Part shown: piece by piece, positions 7,490 to 17,055 of the stretch | Position numbering within the stretch: the stretch's first letter is position 1 | Layout of the letters: each line of letters starts with the position of its first letter | Assembly (NCBI RefSeq): GCF_913055165.1 | Contig: NZ_CAJXJS010000008.1 | Location: 22,706-86,705 of the forward strand | DNA: 64,000 bases | Source: an uncultured Devosia sp. | GTDB taxonomy: Bacteria > Pseudomonadota > Alphaproteobacteria > Rhizobiales > Devosiaceae | Reading direction: 5' to 3' | Made by a program: the position numbers and the translations under genes | The notes under the pieces: model-generated | The model's input: only the letters and a program-made list of their open reading frames with translations | Told to the model about the DNA's origin: nothing | Database searches by the model: none

Positions 7490-9271
7490 ATGGCCATGAG
7501 CGTTGACCAGATTTTTGTGCTGGTCCTTCTCGGCCTGATCTTTGTTGGCTTCATCACCGAAATCTATCCCCCCGAGGTCGTTGCTCTCAGCGCCTCGGCG
7601 ATCCTACTGGTCACTGGCATCGTCACCACAGATCAGTTCCTGACGGTCTTCAGTTCTCCGGCTGCCATCACTATTGCCATGATGTTCATCATGTCCGCTT
7701 CGCTCGAACGGACGGGCGTGCTCGATGCGGTGGGTCAGTTCATCCGAGGCGTCGCCAAGGGATCCCTGCTTCGCGCGACACTGGTCATGATGGTCGGGGC
7801 CGCAGGGGCGTCAGCCTTCATCAACAATACGCCTGTCGTCGTCCTGTTGACGCCGGTCATGATTTCCATTGCGCGATCACTTGGCGTGCAACCATCGCGC
7901 CTTCTCATTCCTCTTTCCTACGCCTCGATCTTGGGGGGGACGCTGACGCTGGTTGGCACATCGACAAATGTGCTTGTGAGCGGGGTGGCCGAACAGGCTG
8001 GCCTGGCGCCAATTGGCATGTTCGAGATGACGGGCGTTGGCGCCATTTTCGTCGCTATCGGGCTTATATACACCACCATTGCCGGCCGGTTTCTCCTGCC
8101 CGACCGCGCGTCGATGGCCAGCATGCTTGGACAAGAGGGCAAGCGCCGCTTCATGGCGCGTTTTCTGATCCCCCATGGTTCGCGCTTTGTCGGTAAGATG
8201 ATTAAGGACCTGCCATTCCATGATCCCTCGGCACGCATATTGGACGTGGTGCGCGGCGAAGCATCGATGCGGCGCCGGATGGCAGACCTGACCCTACAGG
8301 CCGGCGATCGGGTCGTGGTCAAGACCGATACGGGCGAGATTCTTGGGCTAAAGGAAAACGGTCAGATCGAGTTTCGCGAGATCGAAGAGGGGGGGCTGGA
8401 GCCGGTTACCGCTGAGCAAACCGTCCTCATGGAGGCCAGCATCGGTCCCAGCTCGCATCTTGTCGGTCGGCCAGTGGTGGAGCTCAAACTGCGCCGCAAA
8501 TATGGGGTGTACCTGATAGCCGTTCACCGGCAGGAGCAGAACATTTCGCAGAACATTCAGGCCCTCCGCCTGCAATTTGCGGATACGCTTTTGTTGGAGG
8601 GCCCCCCTGAAGGAATTCGGCGCCTCATGGAAGATGGTGGGGTCGTCAATCTGACCGCACCGTCCGAAAGGCCGATGCGCCGCGGGCGAGCCCCGATTGC
8701 CGTCGGTACAATCCTTGCCGTGGTGCTCCTTGCGGCGTTCAATGTCATGCCAATTGCGGGGCTTGCCGTGATCGGCGCCGTCTTGGTGATGCTCACCCGT
8801 TGTCTTGACCCCCAGGACGCCTTCGAGGCCATAGATTGGCGCATCCTGTTCCTTATCTTCGGCATGCTGGGCTTTTCGATCGCTCTTGAATCCACCGGAA
8901 CAGTGCAGGTTCTCGTCGATTTCGCGGCGGGCCAACTCGCCTTTGCCGGGCCGCTCGCTATGCTTGCCATGATCTATATTCTCACCAGCGTTCTGACCGA
9001 GATCGTCTCCAACAACGCCGTGGCAGTCCTTACCGGGCCCATCGCGGTCGCCTTGGCCTTGCATCTCGGCTACGATCCGCGCCCCTTCCTGATGGCCGTT
9101 ATGTTTGCCTCATCGGCAAGCTTTGCAACGCCCATCGGCTATCAGACGAACACATTTGTCTATAGTGCGGGCGGTTACAAGTTTAGGGATTTCCTAGTAG
9201 TCGGCTTACCCCTCAACATAATCTTTGCTGCGGTTGCCATTGTTGCTATCCCGTTATTTTTCCCATTCTGA
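7490..9271 (+). CDS. SLC13/DASS-family anion transporter with TrkA-C domains
   Basis: A 593-residue inner-membrane transporter with two blocks of hydrophobic helices, residues about 1-205 and 400-593. The soluble insert between them holds two RCK_C/TrkA-C-like domains (for example FHDPSARILDVVRGEAS and LVGRPVVELKLRRKYGVYL). Both halves carry the family hairpin motifs (FINNTPVVVLL and VSNNAVAVLTGPIA) and the serine-rich SASFATPIGYQTNT near the end. This layout is typical of bacterial SLC13-type sodium or proton symporters for sulfate, other inorganic anions or dicarboxylates. The substrate cannot be told from sequence. CysQ lies downstream, which weakly favours sulfate. Starts at ATG 7490 or 7496 follow a GGGAAGGGA ribosome site. 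Confidence 0.85.
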   Translation: MAMSVDQIFVLVLLGLIFVGFITEIYPPEVVALSASAILLVTGIVTTDQFLTVFSSPAAITIAMMFIMSASLERTGVLDAVGQFIRGVAKGSLLRATLVMMVGAAGASAFINNTPVVVLLTPVMISIARSLGVQPSRLLIPLSYASILGGTLTLVGTSTNVLVSGVAEQAGLAPIGMFEMTGVGAIFVAIGLIYTTIAGRFLLPDRASMASMLGQEGKRRFMARFLIPHGSRFVGKMIKDLPFHDPSARILDVVRGEASMRRRMADLTLQAGDRVVVKTDTGEILGLKENGQIEFREIEEGGLEPVTAEQTVLMEASIGPSSHLVGRPVVELKLRRKYGVYLIAVHRQEQNISQNIQALRLQFADTLLLEGPPEGIRRLMEDGGVVNLTAPSERPMRRGRAPIAVGTILAVVLLAAFNVMPIAGLAVIGAVLVMLTRCLDPQDAFEAIDWRILFLIFGMLGFSIALESTGTVQVLVDFAAGQLAFAGPLAMLAMIYILTSVLTEIVSNNAVAVLTGPIAVALALHLGYDPRPFLMAVMFASSASFATPIGYQTNTFVYSAGGYKFRDFLVVGLPLNIIFAAVAIVAIPLFFPF

Positions 9272-9497
9272 CCGTTAGTTTGCAGTTTCTTCATTATTTT
9301 TTGCTTCTTTCTGCGTCCTCTGGTTGACCAGTTCCTGCGGCCGCTGCACTTGTCGCTCCAAAAGCGCAGGGCAACTTGGTGTTACTGGTCGTTCTCTCCA
9401 GGTGTTCTAGTGGCGTCCGATCGATCTGCCGGCACGAATAGCGGGTTGATCAGGGCGCCGGGGAAACAAGGTGTCGCTCACACTGAGAGGAAGGCGA

Positions 9498-10478
9498 ATG
9501 GTCGGGAAGTCAGCGGTCGTTTTTGGCGGAGCGGGGTTCGTCGGGTCGCATTTGCTCAAGGCTCTCGTTGCCAGCGGCGAATACGATAGAATCGTGAGCG
9601 GCGACATTCAGGCGCCACGCTTCGCGGTTGAAGGGGTCGACTACAAGCACGTCGATGTGACGCGGCCTATCCCTGAGGAGGTTTGCGACACCGCTACGGA
9701 AATCTACAATCTGGCGGCGGTGCACACCACGCCGGGTCACCCGGATTGGGAATACTTCTGGACCAATGTGACCGGCGCCACGAACTGTTCCGATTTTGCG
9801 CGTCGGGTCGATTGCAGGAAGATCGTCTTTACCAGCTCGATCTCCGTTTATGGCGCCAGCGAGGATCCAAAGGACGAAAGCTCGATGCCAATGCCGGATT
9901 CCGCCTATGGGCGATCAAAGCTGTGTGCAGAAGCCATTCACGCCCAGTGGGCGAAGGAAGACCCGGGGCATCGCCGGTTGGTGGTCGTGCGGCCGGCCGT
10001 CATCTACGGCTACACAGAGGGCGGGAACTTCACTCGTCTCGCTCACCTGATGGCCACAGGTCGCTTCCTGTTTCCCGGCCGGACGGACACGGTGAAGGCC
10101 TGTGGTTATGTCGAGGACCTCATCCGCTCTTTCCGCTTTGCATTGGACTGTGACCAGACCCATCTCGTCTACAATTTTGCCCATGCCGAGCGGTTCACCT
10201 CGCAGACCATCTGCGATGCATTTACCGCCGTTGCGGGTTATCCCAGGGCCAGACGCATTGTGCCGATATCGCTGATGATGCTTGCCGGGGTCGGGTTCGA
10301 AATACTCAGTTTGTTGGGCATACGCAGCTCGATAAATCGTGCGCGGATCAGAAAGCTCTATCGGTCGACCAACATCGTGCCTGCCAAGCTTGCCGAACTT
10401 GGATTCACTTATAGCTATGATCTGCCCCAATCTCTGCGCCACTGGCGCGAGATGAGCGGAGGGGAGGTCTTTCGCTAA
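9498..10478 (+). CDS. NAD-dependent epimerase/dehydratase (extended SDR)
   Basis: A 326-residue extended short-chain dehydrogenase/reductase. The N-terminal Rossmann motif is GGAGFVGSHL (about residues 9-18), the catalytic pair lies in YGRSK near residue 145, and TSSISVYG matches the usual serine region. The ATG at 9498 was chosen because GAGAGGAAGG lies just upstream; the in-frame 9471 start lacks such a site. A hydrophobic stretch in the last quarter (ISLMMLAGVGFEILSLLG) is seen in the 3-beta-hydroxysteroid dehydrogenase-like or NDP-sugar epimerase groups and may contact the membrane. It probably acts on an NDP-sugar, given the neighbouring exopolysaccharide locus, but the substrate is unknown. 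Confidence 0.82.
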   Translation: MVGKSAVVFGGAGFVGSHLLKALVASGEYDRIVSGDIQAPRFAVEGVDYKHVDVTRPIPEEVCDTATEIYNLAAVHTTPGHPDWEYFWTNVTGATNCSDFARRVDCRKIVFTSSISVYGASEDPKDESSMPMPDSAYGRSKLCAEAIHAQWAKEDPGHRRLVVVRPAVIYGYTEGGNFTRLAHLMATGRFLFPGRTDTVKACGYVEDLIRSFRFALDCDQTHLVYNFAHAERFTSQTICDAFTAVAGYPRARRIVPISLMMLAGVGFEILSLLGIRSSINRARIRKLYRSTNIVPAKLAELGFTYSYDLPQSLRHWREMSGGEVFR

Positions 10479-10514
10479 TTGGAATCGGCACGGACCGGGT
10501 GACCCCTTGCGAAC

Positions 10515-10886
10515 CTATGCCTCAGTCTTTGCCGCTTCCCGCAAACCGGTATTGGCCGAGATAAGAATAGATCGGATCTGTTCAAGCAGCGCCTTCTGCT
10601 GTTCGAGCTCCCCGATGCGTCGGCGGGCGGCGCTGGCTGATGCTTCAAACGCTCGGATCTCGGCCTCTTCCTCCGCTGACCGGACGGCGTATTCTCCGCT
10701 CGCTTCAAGAAGAGACGTAGCGCTGAGATAGGCTTGGTCCATACGCGCTTTCAGTCCTGCCATTTCTCGACCGATCTCAGTCAGCTGGCCGTCGACGGCG
10801 GACGCAATGGTACCCAGTCTGTTGACATCTGTCTGGCGGTCCCGATCCGGTGAGCGTGTGCGGAACGGCAGTCGAATTTGAAACAT
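10515..10886 (-). CDS. Small coiled-coil protein, unknown function
   Basis: A 123-residue protein starting at an ATG preceded by GGAAGG. A longer reading frame reaches 11114, but the extension looks non-coding. The N-terminal 20 residues are basic (RLPFRTRSPDRDRQ). The rest is strongly helical with Ala, Glu, Leu and Arg heptads and is probably a coiled coil. No membrane segment or family signature is visible. It is convergent with the epimerase gene, with a 36-base gap. Function unknown. Confidence 0.6.
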   Translation of the reverse strand: MFQIRLPFRTRSPDRDRQTDVNRLGTIASAVDGQLTEIGREMAGLKARMDQAYLSATSLLEASGEYAVRSAEEEAEIRAFEASASAARRRIGELEQQKALLEQIRSILISANTGLREAAKTEA

Positions 10887-11235
10887 GGCTTGACCTTCCA
10901 GGCGGACAAATCGGCGGGATGATAGTTGCGATTTGGTAAATGAATGGTCACGCGTGTGCGAGGGTCTGGCTCGAGATTGGCAGGTTTTGGCTGAACCCCA
11001 CCCAGCCAACCATTTCAGTTCACCAAGGCTGATGGCATGCATCACTTCTGGTGCCCCCCGGCTAATTCGCAAACCATCAGTCCCACGAAATTGGACGTTC
11101 TCTGGCAAGTGCATAAGTCCTGCCGATTGAACATTTGGGCAAAGTTGTCTACGAGGGGCTGCTTTCCTGGGCAGCGGTCGACGCCGGACGTCCCCAGTTT
11201 ACGTTCTGGATAATTGATTGTTGGAAGGAGAGACT
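10887..11235. other. 349-bp intergenic region
   Basis: This gap separates the small coiled-coil gene (-) from cysQ (+). The long upstream extensions of both reading frames across it have no ribosome sites or protein-like composition. I see no hairpin, repeat or RNA gene. It should hold two divergent promoters. Confidence 0.4.
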
Positions 11236-12042
11236 TTGGTCTTTGTCAATGAACTCTGCCAGGTGGCTCTACGTGCCGGCAAAGAGATCCTGCGCGTTTA
11301 TGGCACCGACTTTCAGGTGGAGATCAAGTCGGACCACTCTCCTGTTACCACGGCCGATATTGCCGCCGAAGCGATCATCTTTGAAGCGCTAAACGAGCTT
11401 TATCCTAATATTCCGGTTGTCGCCGAAGAAGCGGTGTCGCGTGGCATCGTTCCCCCGACTGAGGGCAGTTTTTTTCTGGTGGACCCCCTCGATGGCAGCA
11501 AGGAGTTCGTATCGAGAAATGGTGAGTTCACAGTCAATATCGCTCTTGTCGTTGATTGGGCGCCTGTGCACGGCGTTGTCTACGCGCCGGCATTGGAGCG
11601 CATCTGGTGGGGAGCGCGCGACGAAGGCAGCTTCACAGCATCTGTCGTTGATGGTGTAATTGGGACTGCCTCTGCCATTCGTGTACGTGATGCGGAGAGG
11701 GGACTTCGGGCCGTTGGCAGCCGATCCCATGGAAGCGGACAGGGCGATGAACGTCTCGCCCGGTTTCCGATCACCGATTACATTTCTGCCGGCTCTTCGC
11801 TGAAATTCTGCCTAGTGGCGTCGGGCGAGGCCGACATCTATCCGCGCCTCGGAAGGACGATGGAGTGGGACACCGCTGCGGGCGATGCGGTATTGCGTGC
11901 GGCAGGTGGGCGCGTCGAATGTCTTGACGGAAGCCTCCTACGCTATGGCAAGCGCAATCAGTCTACCGACAGCGATTTTGCCAATCCTTTCTTCATTGCC
12001 TATGGCGACACCCGATTTTGTCAAATGGCCGATGCCGGCTGA
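11236..12042 (+). CDS. cysQ: 3'(2'),5'-bisphosphate nucleotidase CysQ
   Basis: An inositol-monophosphatase-fold enzyme of about 268 residues that would hydrolyse 3'-phosphoadenosine 5'-phosphate to AMP, clearing the by-product of sulfate activation and sulfotransferase reactions. Visible motifs are the metal ligands EEA (near residue 68), DPLDGSKEF and the late WDTAAGDAVLRAAGG, the standard IMPase set. The TTG start at 11236 was chosen because GGAAGGAGA lies just upstream; a TTG at 11218 is also in frame. The protein is of normal length for CysQ. It may connect with the SLC13 transporter if that carries sulfate. Confidence 0.9.
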   Translation: MVFVNELCQVALRAGKEILRVYGTDFQVEIKSDHSPVTTADIAAEAIIFEALNELYPNIPVVAEEAVSRGIVPPTEGSFFLVDPLDGSKEFVSRNGEFTVNIALVVDWAPVHGVVYAPALERIWWGARDEGSFTASVVDGVIGTASAIRVRDAERGLRAVGSRSHGSGQGDERLARFPITDYISAGSSLKFCLVASGEADIYPRLGRTMEWDTAAGDAVLRAAGGRVECLDGSLLRYGKRNQSTDSDFANPFFIAYGDTRFCQMADAG

Positions 12043-12481
12043 CACGTTTCAATCTCGATAGCCGCTTTCGACCGACACTTTGTCCATTGCTCGCTCCAGG
12101 TGGTCGAGTTTATGGGGAATATTTCGGCATTTCCCGGAAAGCATCTTGCTCGCTGGTGGACACCACCATTCCCTTTCCGGCTATCTGGGAATGCCTTTTG
12201 CCGGCGCTGGCCGGGTGAGGGAACTCTTAGCACTTCGTCTTGACCATCGCTAACGAACTCCTTCCCGATCGTTGAGCTGCCGGTCTGGTCATATTGAGTG
12301 GGCTCCCGGTCAAAATGGGCTTAGTCGGGCTCGAGCAGATCATATCGACTTTGCGACCAGAAAAGCTCCTCATCTGACGAAGTCCGGGATGATTTCGGCA
12401 CATTCTTTCGCGCGCGCGATGCGATGAAAGGTTGATCGGAATTTTTCTTCCGCAGTCTTGGCAGTCGAGGTTGGTTGGAAC
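12043..12481. other. 439-bp intergenic region
   Basis: This is the gap between cysQ and the FAD oxidoreductase gene, both on the plus strand. Reading frames crossing it on the minus strand overlap the real oxidoreductase gene and look like shadows. I see no clear terminator after cysQ, no repeat and no RNA gene. The change from polysaccharide and sulfur genes to amino-acid catabolism occurs here. Confidence 0.4.
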
Positions 12482-13804
12482 ATGTCGCCCAGAGTCGAAC
12501 GCATTCACAGCGATGAACGCCTTCCGGCAGAGGCCGATGTCGTCATTGTCGGCGGCGGAATTCTCGGCTCCACGGCCGCCTATTTCCTGGCGAAGCGTGG
12601 CCTCTCCGTGGCGCTGCTCGAGAAGGGCCACATCGCCTGTGAGCAATCGAGCCGCAACTGGGGCTGGTGCCGCCAGCAGAACCGCGACCGACGCGAACTG
12701 CCGCTTTCGGTTCTCTCCATGCGACTGTGGGACGAGCTGACGCACGACATCGGTCGGGACCTCGGATTTCGCCGCTGCGGTCTCGTCTATGCTACCCACG
12801 ATGAGGCCGTGCTCGCAGGCTGGGAAAAGTGGCGCGAGGTCGCACGCGAATACGAGGTCGACACCCGTCTGCTCAGCCGGACAGAACTGGCCGAGCGTGT
12901 TCCTGAAGCGCGCGACAAATGGGTCGGCGGGACCTATTCAGAACGGGACGGCAAGGCCGAACCGGCCCTCGCCGCGCCGACCATCGCCGAAGGGGCCAGG
13001 GCGCTGGGCGCCACGATTCACCAGGAGTGCGCCGCGCGGGCGCTCGATGTGACCAATGGCAAGATCACGGGCGTGCATACGGAAAAGGGTTACATCAAGA
13101 CCAGCGCGGTTCTGTGCGCCGCCGGGGCCTGGTCTTCGCGTTTTTTGAGGCCGCTTGGGGTTAGTTTTCCGCAGGCCAGCATCCGGCAGACCGCGCTGCG
13201 TTCTGCCCCGACCATAAACATTGGCGAGGCGATCTCTACGCCCTACTGCACGATCACGCGCCGGCTGGACGGAAGCTATACGCTGGCCATCAGTGGCAAG
13301 GCGAACCTCGAAATCACGCCCCAGGCCATCCGGTACAGTCGGGAATTCATGCCGCAGTTCATCCGTCGGCTGAAGAATGTCAAAATTGGCATTGGCCAAT
13401 CGTTCCTTTCCGGGCCGGATTCACTGTCGGCCTTGATGGCCAGCGATGATCGGATCTTCGAACAGAACCGGGTGCTGGACCCTCCGCCCCTGAAGTGGCT
13501 GATCGGTCAGGTGGTGGAAAGCGTTCGGAAGACTTTCCCCCAACTGGGCGACATAAAGATCGACAGCGCGTGGGGTGGCTTCGTTGACTGCACGCCGGAC
13601 GCAGTACCCGTGGTGTCGAAGGTGGACGCGGTGGAGGGCCTGGTCCTCGCCGCGGGCTGCTCAGGCCACGGCTTTGGTCTAGGCCCGGGGCTCGGCCATC
13701 TGGCCGCAGAGCTTGTCGCAAACGACATACCCAGCGTCGACCCGACCCCATTCCGCCTCTCGCGACTGGTTGACGGCTCGAAGCTGGACATCGCCGCCAT
13801 TTGA
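12482..13804 (+). CDS. FAD-dependent amino-acid/amine oxidoreductase, DadA-like
   Basis: A 440-residue DAO-fold flavoprotein. The dinucleotide-binding motif VIVGGGILGSTAAYFLAKRG occupies about residues 21-40, and a late FAD contact GCSGHGFGLGPGLGH lies near residue 395. The family oxidises the C-N bond of an amino acid or secondary amine to an imine. A distinctive stretch, EQSSRNWGWCRQQNRD (54-69), is shared with the FAD oxidoreductase at 30853 at the same position and may line the flavin or substrate site. The ATG at 12482 was preferred over an upstream TTG. The neighbouring regulator and PLP-enzyme genes suggest use of an imported amino compound. The exact substrate is unknown. Confidence 0.82.
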   Translation: MSPRVERIHSDERLPAEADVVIVGGGILGSTAAYFLAKRGLSVALLEKGHIACEQSSRNWGWCRQQNRDRRELPLSVLSMRLWDELTHDIGRDLGFRRCGLVYATHDEAVLAGWEKWREVAREYEVDTRLLSRTELAERVPEARDKWVGGTYSERDGKAEPALAAPTIAEGARALGATIHQECAARALDVTNGKITGVHTEKGYIKTSAVLCAAGAWSSRFLRPLGVSFPQASIRQTALRSAPTINIGEAISTPYCTITRRLDGSYTLAISGKANLEITPQAIRYSREFMPQFIRRLKNVKIGIGQSFLSGPDSLSALMASDDRIFEQNRVLDPPPLKWLIGQVVESVRKTFPQLGDIKIDSAWGGFVDCTPDAVPVVSKVDAVEGLVLAAGCSGHGFGLGPGLGHLAAELVANDIPSVDPTPFRLSRLVDGSKLDIAAI

Positions 13805-13887
13805 AGTCTGTCGAAGCCAGGTCTGGCGGGCTACGCGAAGACCCCAGTTTGGCGCTTTGGCGCGCCTGATAGCACCAGAGACGAGGT

Positions 13888-13906
13888 TCCGCGGTGTTAC
13901 CGCGGA
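13888..13906. terminator. Hairpin between convergent genes
   Basis: TCCGCGGT and ACCGCGGA form a perfect 8-base stem with a GTT loop. The hairpin lies 84 bases after the FAD oxidoreductase gene and overlaps the last codons of the GntR gene. It could end transcription from both sides. There is no strong T tract. Confidence 0.45.
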
Positions 13907-14562
13907 GCGAGCAATTTGGTCTGGAGATCTTCCCAGTGCTCCTTGAAGGCATCCCGGGCAGTGTCATAGTGGCGGCTTCTGAGGCTGCCGATAAGCCGTT
14001 CGTGCTCCAGCGCCATCTCCTCGGCAGTGCCGTAGAACGCCTGACGCTGGACGAGAAGCAGCTCGATCTCGCCCTCGAGGTTGGAATAGGCACGCTTTAG
14101 GCGGACACTCCCGCTCGCACCGATGATGGCATGGTGAAAGTCGCGGTCCGCTGTCACGAGGGCGGACGTGTTTGAGGACAGGGTCGAGGCATGCATGACC
14201 TCGACCGCCTCGAGTGCCGGGGGCGGAATGATCCCGGTCAACACGATCAGGCGAATGGCTTCGCCCTCTATGGCGCCGCGCACCCGTGTGATGTCGACGA
14301 TGTCGTCCGGACCAAATTCGGGCAGCATGAAGCCCCGGTTCGGAATCTGGCGCAGCAAGCCCTGGGTCACCAGCAACTGAGCTGCGGAGCGGTATGTGTG
14401 TCGCGAGGTTGCATGCTCTTCGCACATGCGGGCGTCGCGGAGGAATTCGCCGGGCTTGAAGTCGCCCGACAGGATACGGCGGCGCAGATCGCGCGCCAGG
14501 ATCTCCACGGCGCTAAGGGGGGCGAGTTCGTCGTTGGCGTCGAGTTCTTGTTTTTGGTTCAT
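13897..14562 (-). CDS. GntR-family transcriptional regulator, FCD (FadR) subfamily
   Basis: A 221-residue regulator with an N-terminal winged helix (about residues 10-80, including LRRRILSGDFKPGEFL) and a C-terminal all-helical FCD effector domain. The FCD metal-binding pattern is visible as D..FH (ADRDFHHAI), with later His residues in LEHERLI and FKEHW. The ATG at 14562 is used because the upstream extension overlaps the PLP-enzyme gene and is not protein-like. It is the last gene of a minus-strand run after the kinase and PLP-enzyme genes, so it probably controls that operon. A TTGTACAA palindrome upstream of the kinase gene (17124-17131) is a candidate operator. The effector is probably the substrate or an early intermediate. 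Confidence 0.85.
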   Translation of the reverse strand: MNQKQELDANDELAPLSAVEILARDLRRRILSGDFKPGEFLRDARMCEEHATSRHTYRSAAQLLVTQGLLRQIPNRGFMLPEFGPDDIVDITRVRGAIEGEAIRLIVLTGIIPPPALEAVEVMHASTLSSNTSALVTADRDFHHAIIGASGSVRLKRAYSNLEGEIELLLVQRQAFYGTAEEMALEHERLIGSLRSRHYDTARDAFKEHWEDLQTKLLAPR

Positions 14563-14617
14563 GGGCCCGGTGTTGATAGTGCCGCGTGAGGTGCCACAGG
14601 GCTCGCGGCGTATACTC

Positions 14618-15988
14618 CTAGATCTGCACCGCGCGCAGTGCCTTGTCGACACCCTCGAGCAGGCGCCCGGCATTGGCTGAGGTGAAGACAAGCGGGGGCC
14701 TGATCTTGAGGATATGCGCATCCGCCCCAGTCGCCGAGATCAGAATGCGTTGGTCGCGTAGCGCATTGACGGCCGCCAGCGCCCGATCCATGTCCGGCAC
14801 CTTGCCCTCGCGATCCTTGACGAGCTCGACGGCGAAGTAAAGGCCCGCTCCGCGCACATCGCCGACGAAGTCGTATTTGTCCTGCAGGGTGCGCAGGCCA
14901 TCGAGGATTTCGCCGCCGACCCGGGTGGCATTGGCCATTAGGTTGTCTTCAAGGATGGTGTCGAGCACGGCCCTCGCGGCGGCGATGGCGACAGAGTTGC
15001 CGCCGAAGGTGTTGAAGTAGCGCATGCTGGCCCCGAATTCCGCCACGATTTCGGGCCGAACCACGAGGCCCGCAACGGGGTAGCCGTTGCCCATGGGCTT
15101 GCCCAGGGTGACGATGTCTGGATCGACCTTGTGGCGGGCATGACCCCAAAGGTGGGTGCCGGTCCGCCCGAAACCGGATTGCACCTCGTCGGCGATGAAG
15201 AGGCCTCCCGCCTTGCGGACGACCTCCGCCACCGGTGCCAGGACGTCCGTGGGGTCGACATAAAGACCATCGGAGGAGAAGACGGAATCGGCGATGAATG
15301 CCGCCACGCCGTCCCCATGCCTTTCAAGGTCGGCAATCTGCCGGGCGACATCCTCGGCCATGCGCCGACCGATTTCGGCGGCAGGCAGACGGTAGGGGTC
15401 CGGGGCAGGGACCGTTCGAAGGTAGGGATCGAGCGCCGACTTCTTGCCAAGCGAGGGCGAGATCGCTGCCACCGCGCCACTATTGCCGTGATAGGCTTCG
15501 GCCGTGACGATGACGCCCCTTTTGCGAGTGTGATAGCGCGCGATGCGCAAGGCGAGGTCGTTGGCCTCCGAACCAGTACAGGTGAACATGGCGCATCCGG
15601 TCCGGCCGAGTTCGCCATCAAATGTGTTGATCAGGGTTTCGGCGTAATCGAGCAGCGGTTCCTGCATGTAGCGTGTGTGGGTGCAGAGGGTTTCGAGCTG
15701 CTTCTGGATCGCCTCGACGACGCGCGGATGCGCATGCCCCAGCGACACGACATTGTTGTAGGCGTCGAGATACTCGTTGCCATGCTTGTCATAGAGGAAG
15801 ACGCCCTTGGCGCGGGAAATCTCGACCGGCGTCTTGTAGAAGAGCCGGTAGGCGGGCCCTAGCAGCCTTTGTCGCCTGGCTACATGCGCCGCGTCATCGT
15901 CAGAGAGATGGTCTGCATCCCGGGGATTGAAGCCGTTGGCCATGTCACCACGGAAGCCCTTGGGCACGATCGTTGCAGGCTTGGACAT
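14618..15988 (-). CDS. Class III PLP enzyme, AGXT2L-type; likely phospho-lyase paired with the upstream kinase
   Basis: A 456-residue class III aminotransferase-fold enzyme. Visible residues are GSEAND (139-144), the PLP-ring DEVQ (267-270) and the Schiff-base Lys297 in LGKPMGNGYP. The LGKPMGNG block and overall form resemble the animal AGXT2L1/AGXT2L2 enzymes, which act not as aminotransferases but as phospho-lyases on phosphoethanolamine or 5-phosphohydroxylysine. The start overlaps the kinase stop by one base (TAATG), so the two proteins are translationally coupled. The pair suggests phosphorylation then elimination of ammonia and phosphate to give an aldehyde. A simple omega-transaminase role is the main alternative. 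It is paralogous to the gene at 62124. Confidence 0.82.
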   Translation of the reverse strand: MSKPATIVPKGFRGDMANGFNPRDADHLSDDDAAHVARRQRLLGPAYRLFYKTPVEISRAKGVFLYDKHGNEYLDAYNNVVSLGHAHPRVVEAIQKQLETLCTHTRYMQEPLLDYAETLINTFDGELGRTGCAMFTCTGSEANDLALRIARYHTRKRGVIVTAEAYHGNSGAVAAISPSLGKKSALDPYLRTVPAPDPYRLPAAEIGRRMAEDVARQIADLERHGDGVAAFIADSVFSSDGLYVDPTDVLAPVAEVVRKAGGLFIADEVQSGFGRTGTHLWGHARHKVDPDIVTLGKPMGNGYPVAGLVVRPEIVAEFGASMRYFNTFGGNSVAIAAARAVLDTILEDNLMANATRVGGEILDGLRTLQDKYDFVGDVRGAGLYFAVELVKDREGKVPDMDRALAAVNALRDQRILISATGADAHILKIRPPLVFTSANAGRLLEGVDKALRAVQI

Positions 15989-17055
15989 TATGGTTCCTCT
16001 CGGGTCAGAAGCTCAGAAATTTGTGTGGTCGATAGCCCGTTGAACCACTCGAGGTGAGCCCAACCGGCTTCGGTATTGCGGAGGATGTAGCGGCTGTTTT
16101 CAGGGAAGAGCTCGGCGCGCCAGCAGGTCAGCAGTGCCCGGACCGCCAGGCGCCCTTGCGCCAGGAAGGGGATGAGCTCGAGCTCGTCATTCGTCAGGTC
16201 GGCATGGCGGAGATAGCCGCGCAAAACGTCGCGGGGTTCCCTGAAGAGGTCCTGACGGTCGCCGAAGGCCTTTGGCATCTGGTTCATCAATGCCGTCGAG
16301 ACATCGACGGCGATAGCCGTACGCACGGCGTCGCCGAAATCGATGACGCCGGTCACGAAGTGCGGGCTGGTCGGATCAACAACGAGATTCGAGGTATTGA
16401 AGTCGTTGTGAAGCACTTGCCGCCGGCACCGGTCGAGCCGAGGCTTGATCTCGGCAAACCGCTCCAGCGCACGGATGGTCCATGCGCGTTTGCTGCCCGC
16501 CGGAATGAAATCGAGCAAGTCCGAGAGATCGAGCAGGTGGGTGACGTCCCAGGCCAGGGTTCGGCTGTCCGCAGGATGGGAAAAATCGGCCATGGCGTGG
16601 CGGAGTTTTGCCAGGACCTCGCCGATCCGCTCGCGTTGCAGGGCGGTGGAATTCGTGCGGTCGAGCGGCGTGCCGGGAAGAAAAGCGATCAGGCGCACCA
16701 CACGCCGTTCCCCTGCGCTGGTCGTAACGACGGGCAATTCCTCGCCGTCGACATCGCGATACGCCCGGGGGACAGGCAGATTCGGAGCGCGCTCCGCAAC
16801 ATGGCGCAGGAGTGCTACCTGGAAATCGAGCTCCTCCATTTGCTCGGAAGGATGCGCGATCTTCAGGACGAACTTCCCACGCTCTCCGGAGTCGAGAAGA
16901 AACGTGTCGTCCTTTTCGGTCTCGAACCGCGTGGCTGAGCCGCAGATATCATAGAGACGAGCGGCAATTACTTCTGCCTCTGCGGCACTGACGGGGCAGC
17001 AGGCATCGGAAAGCTCCGAAGCGCGAGCCGGCTTGTCTTGCAGGTTTAGAGCCAT
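15988..17055 (-). CDS. APH-fold small-molecule kinase (hydroxylysine-kinase-like)
   Basis: A 355-residue aminoglycoside-phosphotransferase-fold kinase. It has an ATP-anchoring Lys65 in FVLKI, the catalytic loop HNDFNTSN (216-223) and the metal-binding DFGD (239-242). This family includes choline, homoserine and hydroxylysine kinases. The immediately following, overlapping AGXT2L-type gene makes a hydroxylysine-kinase/phospho-lyase arrangement the closest known parallel. The likely substrate is therefore an amino-alcohol or hydroxy-amino acid rather than an antibiotic. It is the first gene of the operon, with GntR last. The partial gene at 63518-64000 is a second kinase with the same arrangement. 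Confidence 0.82.
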   Translation of the reverse strand: MALNLQDKPARASELSDACCPVSAAEAEVIAARLYDICGSATRFETEKDDTFLLDSGERGKFVLKIAHPSEQMEELDFQVALLRHVAERAPNLPVPRAYRDVDGEELPVVTTSAGERRVVRLIAFLPGTPLDRTNSTALQRERIGEVLAKLRHAMADFSHPADSRTLAWDVTHLLDLSDLLDFIPAGSKRAWTIRALERFAEIKPRLDRCRRQVLHNDFNTSNLVVDPTSPHFVTGVIDFGDAVRTAIAVDVSTALMNQMPKAFGDRQDLFREPRDVLRGYLRHADLTNDELELIPFLAQGRLAVRALLTCWRAELFPENSRYILRNTEAGWAHLEWFNGLSTTQISELLTREEP